A DNA stretch of 6,917 nucleotides from JAGOBX01 sp017999075 [NCBI: Candidatus Babelota bacterium] (GTDB taxonomy: Bacteria > JAGOBX01): NCBI GenBank assembly GCA_017999075.1, contig JAGOBX010000189.1, positions 1 through 6,917 on the forward strand, in the 5' to 3' direction. Under the pieces are notes generated by a model that did not search any database, was not told the DNA's origin, and was given only the letters and a program-made list of their open reading frames with translations. This document shows positions 1 through 6,761 of the stretch, one piece after another; position 1 is the stretch's first letter, and each line of letters opens with the position of its first letter. The position numbers and the translations under genes were made by a program.

Positions 1-231
1 GATTTCCATCAAATCCATATCGTTGTTTTCATTTTTTTCTTGGAAACTTACCGTAAATATTTTTGTATATGTCGCCTTTTTAATTTTAAAAATTACCTTA
101 ATTCTATCGCTCTTTCTTACTTTTTCGCGAAACGGATAAATTTCTATCGTAATTTTTTTTTGATTACTTATTTGATTGTTAGAACTCTCAATCAAAAAAT
201 TATTTCTTACTTTTAATTTTTCTTCAACCAT
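1..231 (-). CDS. 5' part of an unrecognised small gene, running off the left edge
   Basis: An open frame of 77 codons starts at an ATG whose first base is 231 and stays open to the window edge. An in-frame TGA lies two codons upstream (235-237), so this is the first available ATG. The product begins MVEEKLKVRNNFLIESSNNQ and continues with alternating hydrophobic and charged residues (KITIEIYPF, RIKVIFKIKK, KIFTVSF), which suggests a beta-rich, basic N-terminus. There is no signal peptide or membrane segment. I do not recognise a family. It lies 115 bp downstream of the polymerase stop on the same strand, so it is probably in the same replication operon. No good Shine-Dalgarno precedes it, unlike the two large genes, which weakens the start call. 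The intervening DNA is filled by the 34-bp repeats. Confidence 0.55.
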   Translation of the reverse strand, partial: MVEEKLKVRNNFLIESSNNQISNQKKITIEIYPFREKVRKSDRIKVIFKIKKATYTKIFTVSFQEKNENNDMDLMEI

Positions 232-265
232 TTTTCAATTTTTAAAATCCATAATAAAAATTTTC

Positions 266-367
266 TTGACTTTTTACGTCAATTTTTAACAGCAAAACTT
301 TGACTTTTTTTGTCAATTTCCACTTCAAAAAATTTGCGTTTTTTTGTCAATGTTTAACATCAAATCT
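266..367 (-). repeat. Three tandem 34-bp units across and beyond the polymerase stop codon
   Basis: Three units start at 266, 300 and 334 with exact 34-bp spacing. Read on the minus strand, each contains TTGAC, a seven-base mostly-A spacer, then GTCAA or CGCAA, and each is preceded by a GATGTTAAA-like or GAAGTGGAA-like stretch. In the units at 266 and 300 the core is a perfect 5-bp inverted repeat with a 7-nt centre. The unit at 334 contains the polymerase stop codon (347-349). The units are homologous to the in-frame D-K-K-T-Q repeats inside the gene, where the period is mostly 33 or 36 bp, but 34 bp breaks the frame at every step. Most of the array is therefore untranslated as written. It may be eroded coding repeat, an intergenic operator-like array, or a transcript structure. 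Confidence 0.8.
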
Positions 368-3223
368 TTCATCAAATTTTTTGAAAAACAATTCTTTTTC
401 AATTATTTTTCTACCCTCATCTCGACAATCATATTTATAACAATCATATATTGCTTGGCTGTAATAGTTTCTTATTTTTACATTTTTCCCTGCGACATCC
501 TCAATAATTTCATCATAAATAATCTCATAAAATTTAAAAAATTCTTCCAATTCAGCATCTTCAATATCTTCATTTTTGATTTCAATTTTTAGGATATTAT
601 TTTCATCTTGAACACCACACACATCGTTTTTTTCTTGCGCTTTACTGTCAAACTCAACAGCTAAAATTTGCGTTTTTTTGTCAACATTCTCCGAAATAAT
701 TTCTTGCGTTTTTTTGTCAAATTCAGTATCAGTAATTTGCGTTTCTATATGGGTTTCTTCTACAATATTTATTCCAACTTTATCCGAATATTCCATATTT
801 TTTTTATCACAATTTTCAATACTGTGGATTTTTTCTTTTTCATCACTTTGCGTTTTTTTGTCAATTTCAACATCTGCATCTTGCGTTTTTTTATCAATTA
901 TTTTTACTAAAACATTGCGCAAATCTGTGATTTTTCCGCTAAATTCTTCACTTTCATTAATTTTATTTTCTTCATTTTCAATAATTGAATTTTCAATGTT
1001 TTCAAGTTTTTCAAGATTTTCGATTGAATTATTTTGAACGGAAATTACCTGAGTATCCGCATCATACGGCACGAGGTTACCGTCTTTATCAAACACAGAC
1101 TTCGCGCCTTTTGTCCATCGCCGCATCAACGCATACTCGGTTTTGATACGGACATCTGGGCAAACAATACCCATTGACTCAATCATTATTTTGCTAATGT
1201 TTTCCGCCTCAAATTTATGGTTGCAATTTTCAATAGGCAGCTCTACAATCACTTCGTCGTGGATAAAAGCAACACCCCTATAACCTCGCTTTATCAAATT
1301 ATATAACGCTATCTTCGCGCCATCCGCGGCCAGTCCCTGGAACTGTGTGTTTTTAGAATCACAATACCCAACACGCGCGCGAACTCTTCCGGTCAGGGTT
1401 ATTGCCGGCGCGATATCATCTATGATTGCTCGTAATAATTCAGAGCTTCCTGATTGGGTATAAATATTTCCGGTAAACTCGTTTTTGCGCTCAAAAACCA
1501 TTTCATTAAGCAATCCCCAAGCCCAATTTTTTTCAGCGTCTGTATATTTCCTTTCGTATTGTTTAGTGTGCGTATTTCCTGCCACAATCCCCATGAATGC
1601 AGCGCAGGCGTATGTGTTATTCCGCCCAGTTTCTTCATTGTAGGAAGAAAAATCATACCTTTTTTCAAGCTTTTCGCATGATAAAAACTCAGCCATTTCT
1701 GGGAATGTATCAAGCCAGATGCGTTTTAACTCTCCGCATCGTTCGAGAGTCAACCCAAGCCCGGAGATTATGCGAAACGTTTCCGAACCCATACCGCCTG
1801 GAAAGCCAAAATTGCATGCTTTTGCTGTTTTTCGTTCATCATCGGTTATTTCCGATATTGTTTTCTGATAAATCTTTGATGCAAACCAGCGGTGCAAATC
1901 ATCATCATTGTTTATCAAATCACGCATTACAGATTTGCCATAAATTATAAAGCATACTTGCGCAAGCGCAACCAGCTCAAGTTGTCTGTAATCAACGGCC
2001 AAAAAATAATAACCATCGGCAGGCACAAAGCAGCCGCGGATATTTCCCTTTGTAGGTAAATTTTGTAAATTTGGATTTGAACAAGATGCACGCCCCGTAA
2101 CTTTAAGAAGGTCGTAATATGCGTAAATTTTTTCAGCATGGAATTTAGAAAGGAAAGTAGACAGATTTTTTTCGCATTTTTTATAGCCAACATACGCCTT
2201 AACAAAAGGTATATTAATATAAGGCTTTAAATCATCAGCGCATTGAGTTATTTTATTTGTTTTATCTGTTACCGGCAGTTTAATATTATATTCATTTTGT
2301 ATAGAATTCATTATATCATTATATTTTACAGTGCAGCCTTTTTGCCCCGGCTCAAACCCTGATTTTTTTAATTCACACAGATATTGCATATATTGCTGCT
2401 TGATTTCTGCTTCTGTTTTAATTACATGTCGAATATCCACACATATTCCGCGTGTCATTATGTTTCCCAATGCGACATCACCCATTAACTGAATAGTATG
2501 CGTAAGCGGCCCGAAGTTTGTTGGCAATTTATATTCACTGATAATTTCAGTGCTCTCTTTCAGTAAGCGCTCTGTTGTTAGGTATGTCGCTATAGCGTCT
2601 TTTACTGCATAATCAATATAAACAGTAGGAATGTCATTATAGCGGACTGTTTTATCAGGATTCAAGTATTGCTCGAAATTCGTTCTTACCTCGTTGCCGC
2701 AGGCATCCATGGTGTCCTTGGTCAATTCAATTCCAAGAATATCTTGGCTTAAGATATCGAGCCGATACTTATGCGGCACGATACCTTTTTGGGCAATACC
2801 AATTAGCCGGTATAATATGCCCGGATCAATTATTTTACCACTTTCAATCTGGGCGCTGAAATCATAACCTGTCAGCTTGGACAACACGGCTATATCAAAT
2901 TTAGCGTTCTGCATATAAATCGTTGAATCACGGTGAGCTTCCAGGAATTCCAGGGCATACTTCCTTGTCAACAAATACGCGGCATTTCCATTAAACACAG
3001 TGCCAATAACAAACTCAGGAACATAACCATCACGGACACTCTCAGTTTCGGTATCGATGGCAAAGACTGGTCCAATATATCCGGGCTGTGTTTGGGCAGG
3101 CACTTCTGCGTTTAGCCATGGCTTCCAAACAGTTACAGGATACGCTTTACCATCAAACAGGACACTTATATCATTGCTTTTCTTATTACTGTCCTTATTA
3201 AAATGCGGCTTATTCGAAGTCAT
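347..3223 (-). CDS. Phage-type family A DNA polymerase with 3'-5' proofreading exonuclease and an unusual repeat tail
   Basis: This gene makes DNA by template-directed nucleotide addition and proofreads it. The start is the ATG at 3223 (958 residues), because GGAGGT sits 7 nt upstream; an ATG at 3238 would add five residues but has no such site. The exonuclease is DEDDy type: D57-T-E59, N106/F109-D110, Y205/D209. The polymerase core has TGRAS (376-380, R378) with PNLQNLP, motif A D411-Y-R-Q-L-E416-L-V, motif B R464/K468/F472 followed by G-F-P-G-G-M-G, FQGLAADGAK (628-637), and motif C H655-D656-E657. No 5'-3' exonuclease domain is present. Motif A has Val418 where Pol I has Arg. The core ends near residue 720. 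The remaining roughly 240 residues are extra: a charged coiled-coil-like stretch (about 729-760), D-K-K-T-Q repeats (about 774-863) and an unrecognised end. The gene overlaps the helicase gene by 14 nt, so translational coupling is likely. Confidence 0.96.
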   Translation of the reverse strand: MTSNKPHFNKDSNKKSNDISVLFDGKAYPVTVWKPWLNAEVPAQTQPGYIGPVFAIDTETESVRDGYVPEFVIGTVFNGNAAYLLTRKYALEFLEAHRDSTIYMQNAKFDIAVLSKLTGYDFSAQIESGKIIDPGILYRLIGIAQKGIVPHKYRLDILSQDILGIELTKDTMDACGNEVRTNFEQYLNPDKTVRYNDIPTVYIDYAVKDAIATYLTTERLLKESTEIISEYKLPTNFGPLTHTIQLMGDVALGNIMTRGICVDIRHVIKTEAEIKQQYMQYLCELKKSGFEPGQKGCTVKYNDIMNSIQNEYNIKLPVTDKTNKITQCADDLKPYINIPFVKAYVGYKKCEKNLSTFLSKFHAEKIYAYYDLLKVTGRASCSNPNLQNLPTKGNIRGCFVPADGYYFLAVDYRQLELVALAQVCFIIYGKSVMRDLINNDDDLHRWFASKIYQKTISEITDDERKTAKACNFGFPGGMGSETFRIISGLGLTLERCGELKRIWLDTFPEMAEFLSCEKLEKRYDFSSYNEETGRNNTYACAAFMGIVAGNTHTKQYERKYTDAEKNWAWGLLNEMVFERKNEFTGNIYTQSGSSELLRAIIDDIAPAITLTGRVRARVGYCDSKNTQFQGLAADGAKIALYNLIKRGYRGVAFIHDEVIVELPIENCNHKFEAENISKIMIESMGIVCPDVRIKTEYALMRRWTKGAKSVFDKDGNLVPYDADTQVISVQNNSIENLEKLENIENSIIENEENKINESEEFSGKITDLRNVLVKIIDKKTQDADVEIDKKTQSDEKEKIHSIENCDKKNMEYSDKVGINIVEETHIETQITDTEFDKKTQEIISENVDKKTQILAVEFDSKAQEKNDVCGVQDENNILKIEIKNEDIEDAELEEFFKFYEIIYDEIIEDVAGKNVKIRNYYSQAIYDCYKYDCRDEGRKIIEKELFFKKFDERFDVKH
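635..897 (-). repeat. In-frame repeats encoding about 11 residues around D-K-K-T-Q in the polymerase tail
   Basis: A 17-bp core, on the plus strand TTGCG, seven T, GTCAA, occurs at 668-684, 704-720 and 848-864. One-mismatch or degenerate copies lie at 881-897 (ATCAA end), 635-651, about 737-753 and about 794-810. Spacing is mostly 33 or 36 bp, so the frame is kept. On the minus strand the core reads GAC or GAT, AAA AAA ACG CAA, giving D-K-K-T-Q. Variants are D-S-K-A-Q, D-K-K-N-M and an E-T-Q remnant. The residue before D is Ile, Val or Phe and is often preceded by V-E. Identical codons in several copies suggest recent duplication or selection on the nucleotides. The repeats are acidic and lysine-rich with no recognised fold, so a flexible linker or partner-binding segment is an inference only. 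Confidence 0.85.
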
Positions 3224-6200
3224 AATTATTACCTCCATTAGCTACCGGCGCTTCTTCCGGCAAACCCTCAGAATTTCCCTTATCTACCGCAACTACCGAA
3301 TCGCTTTCCTTACCTATAATTTCTGGTATGAAATTTTTTAAAAGATTTTTTTGTTCAGAAAAATCTGGGTCTGTTTTTGATTCGGTAGTTGCGGTAGTTT
3401 CTGTGGCGCTGTGTTTTATGTGGGTTTCAGTGCCCGCAACTACTACCGAACTATGTTTTTTTGCTTCCTGAGATTCGGAAATCGGGCTGATTTCTTCAAT
3501 TTTCGCCGGTAAAACAGGTGTTATATCGGTTTTATCAGGTATGATTATAGGTGCCGCTGTTTCCATAAATGCCCATTCGAATCCATTATGTGTTTTGTTT
3601 TCCCGATTTTTAAGCATAAAAAAACGCCCGCCCTCGCCCGTTCCGGAACCTGTGCTTATGGAAGTTTCTTCGTAGCGGCGGAAAATATTCCCTATGTATA
3701 TAGCTTTCCCGTGGTTGCGTTTATTCATTAGGTCAGGCAGTAGTTGCTTGGATTCCGCGAGAATCGCCCAATCCTTGGGCTCCTTAAATTCGTTCGGATT
3801 ACCAAGAGCCAACTCAAGCAAGTCTTGAAGTTCCGCGTTCATTTCATTTTCTGATTCCTCCATATTCGAAAGAAACTTATCATAGCCGCTGCACATAAGA
3901 ATTCCCCCTATAGTCTCTGCCCATATATTACAGCGATGATTAACATCATTACGGATCGGCATACCTTGTTGTTTGAAAATTTCTATCATTCCGCGCAGTT
4001 CGGCGATAATATCTGTTCTGTGTTTAGTAATAAAACCATCAATATCTTTTGTTGCCCCGAACTTCCTTTTGCGTGGATTCCCTCCGTAATATAAATTAAC
4101 AGGAATCGTACGTGTGATTAAATCTCGGCAGAGTTGTGCATCATTCATCGTATATAAAAACAAACAGTTGTTTAATTTCTCAAAAAATTTGCTAAACCCT
4201 AATATTCGTGTGCTTATACGCGGTAGAGTCATACACTTTTCAAGAAATGGTGAGCTGATTACTCGAACGCGCTTACTTGTTTTTGCATTGTCAACAATAA
4301 TTGTCCGGAAACCTTTTATTAAATTAGACCCTATCCGTTTTTCGAATTCGACCTCGTCTTCTATATAATTGACAGCGTCTGCCTTAGCATTTTCTGTTAT
4401 TGTATATGAGATAAATGCTAATTGGCTTTTACCTATTCCCGGTTGATTCCCGTTAAACACAACACCGGGGCGTGTGCCTATAAAATGATTTGGGAGTTGT
4501 GTGTCAATAAGGTGTCCAATATAATTATGTTTGTCCGCTTCACATTTCCAGCAAAAGTCTTTCAGCAGCGTTTCAAGATATACTTTCTCATACGAAATTC
4601 TATCGTCTGAGCCAAGCACATAAATTTTTTCTGCGGAATTATATCCCTTTTTTACAAGCGTAAAACTGGAAGAATAAACCGGCTCATTTGATATTGTTTC
4701 TATTTGGTGGTAGTTTTCTTTTATTTCAGGAGATTCTATGTACGCTTGCGTTTTATCAAGTGGTAAGATTTTAGCTTCGCTATTTAATTCTTTGCCGACT
4801 TTTTTTATCTCGATATACTCAAAACAACTTTGGAATAAAGAACGGCATTTAGTTGCTGTATCAATAACGCGATATTTTTTATTATTTATTTGTAATAAAA
4901 AATCTCCATACGAAAATATATTTGCTTTTGATAGCAATGTTTCAGTTATCATTCGGAAGAGATCGCCCACTACTTGGGCGTGGGAAGAAAATATTATTGT
5001 TTCCTTTTCCGACAATATATTTTTATAGACAACATTTAAATTTTGTAAAATTTTCGGTTGAATATCTTTATCTATGATATATTTGAATAAATTTAGCAGA
5101 GAATATGTCTTCGGCTTATTCCCGCAGCCTTTCCAACAAGTTCCAATAAAATCTTTTAATTCGTGAGATTGTGTCGTAGCGGGTTCATTGTGATATGCGC
5201 AAGAAGCTGTCTTGATCTTAACATTGCCAAATATATTTTTATAGTAATTATAATACGGCTCGATTCGCAATGAATTTATAATTTCTTTCAGGTCTTGAAT
5301 ACTATAGCTTTTTGCCGACGATATTATCTGCTTAACAGCTAAGTTGTTATGCGGTAAGACATATCCGACAGGATATGTAAAGCCAAAGGAATCGTAAGCA
5401 TAAGGAATAAATAGCAGTGTTGATAAATCTTTATAGATATTTTTGATTTTATCTAAATCGGTAGCATTCGTATAAGATTTATTAAGTTCGATTATTAGAT
5501 TAAACCCTATTCCAAAATCACTAATTTCGCAACATGGAAATAATCCTGTTAAAAAATTAATAATTTTAGTATCGTTGATTGTAGCGGTATTAAATATATC
5601 TTTTAATACAGTAAAACATAGTTTTTCAATAGATTTTATTGTCTTACTGGCGCTATTTATTATTTGTTCACCTCCAGTAATTCCGCCATTTATAAATTTT
5701 TCATATGTGCTTGCGCCGTCCATTAATAGTGTGAAGGATTTAGGAGTTGCTGGGGGGTCGGTCGAGTTTTGAGATATATTGATTGTTGTGTCCGAATGAT
5801 TTACAGAAGTAATTTGATATAAACTTTGATTTGTAACCATACTTGTTTTAGTGTAAGCAGTTTTTAAATTATTTACATTGCTCGGTTTCTTATATCTTGG
5901 TGCATTCATTTGTCCATTTTTTAAAATAATATCGCAGTTTTTAACTTTTAATTTAAATCTTGCAACAAGAATTTCAATTTGTTCGGTTGTGTTTTTTTTA
6001 CTTTCAATGTTTTCTAAAATTTCTGATAAATTTGGTGCGGAGAATGTATTCGTGGCGGAATCAAAAATTAAAAATGAATTGTTAGTGTCAAAATCCTGCA
6101 TGCAGATTGGCACAGTTACTACATCACCATATTCGGCGACGTCGTTTATATAGTTGCATTTGGGATAAACTTGTTTCAAAAATATCAATCCTTGCTCGGA

Positions 6201-6761
6201 TAAATCATCAATTTCCTTCAAAAAACGAAAAACAACTTTTCGCAAAGATGCCGCGTTAACAGCGCTTTTAAAAAATAACCATGTTTGTATTTCGGTTTCG
6301 CTGGTTTTTAAATAAGATAAATTCAGACCAAATTTTTCGAATTGTTCGGAAACCAATTTTATTTCTTCATGCATTAATGATTGACTTTGTTGCTCACAAG
6401 AGAATTCAAGAACTGCTGCAAAGCAGTGCTTGTTATCGTTAAATAAATAAGTACCGAGCCTTTCTTTGTTTTTTAGAGCTTGTTCAATATTTTTTTCAGT
6501 TGGTGCCATATATAATTTATATACACACTCGCGACAGCTGATTTTATTGCCCACAAAATATTTACTTTTACAACAGTTTTTCCTAAATCGATTTGCGCAT
6601 TTAATAACGTTTATTTTTTTGCCTTCTTTATCAGTTATTATGGTTGTAAACATTTTTTTATCTCTAAAAAATAGTTGTTTTATCGCGTTTATATCCTCAT
6701 TTGTTTTTTCTATTTCCATTTCTTTTCCCGTTTCTTTTTTTATATCGTTTTCATTTTCCAT
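3210..6761 (-). CDS. Replicative primase-helicase fusion: degenerate TOTE-type AEP primase domain plus AAA+ helicase
   Basis: The protein (1183 residues) probably unwinds the replication fork. Residues about 55-240 match the recalled consensus of the TOTE archaeo-eukaryotic primase: a Cys cluster C55, C63/C64, C76, C79, then HCFAAVLEFS (112-121), TWLFF (160-164) and NNSFLIFD (227-234). The metal DxD is E119-F-S121 and the catalytic-loop His is Gln159; only D234 remains, so primase chemistry is doubtful. A Ser/Thr/Asn-rich linker covers about 292-342. A second cluster, C521-x2-H524 and C542-x3-C546, resembles a CHC2-like zinc ribbon. The helicase has Walker A G771-NQPGIG-K778-S, Walker B IIVD824, sensor N873 and putative arginine finger R884. 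The last 100 residues are low complexity. AAGGAG 6 nt before the ATG supports the start. The family match is from recalled motifs, strong for the helicase and good for the primase fold. Confidence 0.92.
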   Translation of the reverse strand: MENENDIKKETGKEMEIEKTNEDINAIKQLFFRDKKMFTTIITDKEGKKINVIKCANRFRKNCCKSKYFVGNKISCRECVYKLYMAPTEKNIEQALKNKERLGTYLFNDNKHCFAAVLEFSCEQQSQSLMHEEIKLVSEQFEKFGLNLSYLKTSETEIQTWLFFKSAVNAASLRKVVFRFLKEIDDLSEQGLIFLKQVYPKCNYINDVAEYGDVVTVPICMQDFDTNNSFLIFDSATNTFSAPNLSEILENIESKKNTTEQIEILVARFKLKVKNCDIILKNGQMNAPRYKKPSNVNNLKTAYTKTSMVTNQSLYQITSVNHSDTTINISQNSTDPPATPKSFTLLMDGASTYEKFINGGITGGEQIINSASKTIKSIEKLCFTVLKDIFNTATINDTKIINFLTGLFPCCEISDFGIGFNLIIELNKSYTNATDLDKIKNIYKDLSTLLFIPYAYDSFGFTYPVGYVLPHNNLAVKQIISSAKSYSIQDLKEIINSLRIEPYYNYYKNIFGNVKIKTASCAYHNEPATTQSHELKDFIGTCWKGCGNKPKTYSLLNLFKYIIDKDIQPKILQNLNVVYKNILSEKETIIFSSHAQVVGDLFRMITETLLSKANIFSYGDFLLQINNKKYRVIDTATKCRSLFQSCFEYIEIKKVGKELNSEAKILPLDKTQAYIESPEIKENYHQIETISNEPVYSSSFTLVKKGYNSAEKIYVLGSDDRISYEKVYLETLLKDFCWKCEADKHNYIGHLIDTQLPNHFIGTRPGVVFNGNQPGIGKSQLAFISYTITENAKADAVNYIEDEVEFEKRIGSNLIKGFRTIIVDNAKTSKRVRVISSPFLEKCMTLPRISTRILGFSKFFEKLNNCLFLYTMNDAQLCRDLITRTIPVNLYYGGNPRKRKFGATKDIDGFITKHRTDIIAELRGMIEIFKQQGMPIRNDVNHRCNIWAETIGGILMCSGYDKFLSNMEESENEMNAELQDLLELALGNPNEFKEPKDWAILAESKQLLPDLMNKRNHGKAIYIGNIFRRYEETSISTGSGTGEGGRFFMLKNRENKTHNGFEWAFMETAAPIIIPDKTDITPVLPAKIEEISPISESQEAKKHSSVVVAGTETHIKHSATETTATTESKTDPDFSEQKNLLKNFIPEIIGKESDSVVAVDKGNSEGLPEEAPVANGGNNYDFE
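3231..3236 (-). promoter_or_regulatory. Shine-Dalgarno of the polymerase gene, inside the helicase gene
   Basis: The minus strand reads GGAGGT, then AATAATT (7 nt), then ATG at 3223. This decides the start in favour of 3223 over the ATG at 3238, which the same site overlaps. The site encodes the Gly-Gly pair near the helicase C-terminus. The helicase stop TAA (3210-3212) lies downstream of the polymerase ATG, so ribosomes finishing the helicase reach the start directly. Confidence 0.88.
3284..3450. repeat. 19-bp perfect inverted repeat with a third related arm near the helicase 3' end
   Basis: The plus-strand segment CTACCGCAACTACCGAATC (3284-3302) is the exact reverse complement of 3379-3397. 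A third arm at 3434-3450 has the same orientation as the first, with three extra bases (CCGCAAC, TAC, TACCGAA). The arms encode unrelated parts of the low-complexity C-terminus: D-S-V-V-A-V, T-T-A-T-T-E-S and S-S-V-V-V-A-G. The middle arm can pair with either flanking arm, so two mutually exclusive stems are possible in the mRNA just upstream of the polymerase start. The segment looks locally richer in GC than the AT-rich surroundings. It could be a small inserted palindromic element or the product of local inversion-duplication. A regulatory role is inference. Confidence 0.7.

Noticed and set aside
232-346. Rho-independent terminator after the polymerase
   Set aside because: The hairpins have only 5-bp AT-rich stems and no following T run on the transcribed strand.
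242-349. TGA readthrough or TGA reassigned to Trp
   Set aside because: Frame 0 is open after the TGA to 242, but most of the readthrough peptide does not match the repeat motif. Both large genes use TGG for Trp and contain no internal TGA.
251-350. Tandem promoters, because each repeat unit contains TTGAC
   Set aside because: No -10 element stands at 16-18 bp from any of them; the nearest, TATTAT at 251-256, is about 20 bp away, and the spacer A runs make such matches cheap.
341-356. Programmed +1 frameshift at CAT-TGA-C, similar to the RF2 site
   Set aside because: A +1 shift would add only about seven residues before another TGA, there is no Shine-Dalgarno stimulator, and His-tRNA would pair poorly after slipping.
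266-897. CRISPR array
   Set aside because: The repeated core is only 17 bp, copies vary, most lie in frame inside the polymerase gene, and the intervening bases are themselves related. This is a tandem repeat, not repeats separated by unique spacers.
344-1037. Plus-strand open frames rich in Phe and Ser at 344-592, 668-910 and 678-1037
   Set aside because: They are antisense shadows of the AT-rich polymerase tail; poly-T runs read as Phe and no ribosome site or family signal is present.
1420-1713. Minus-strand open frame of 97 codons inside the polymerase gene, and similar frames elsewhere
   Set aside because: It overlaps essential polymerase sequence in another frame and has no recognisable domain or SD.
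3223-3238. Polymerase start at the ATG at 3238
   Set aside because: That ATG overlaps the GGAGGT that serves the ATG at 3223 and has no SD of its own.
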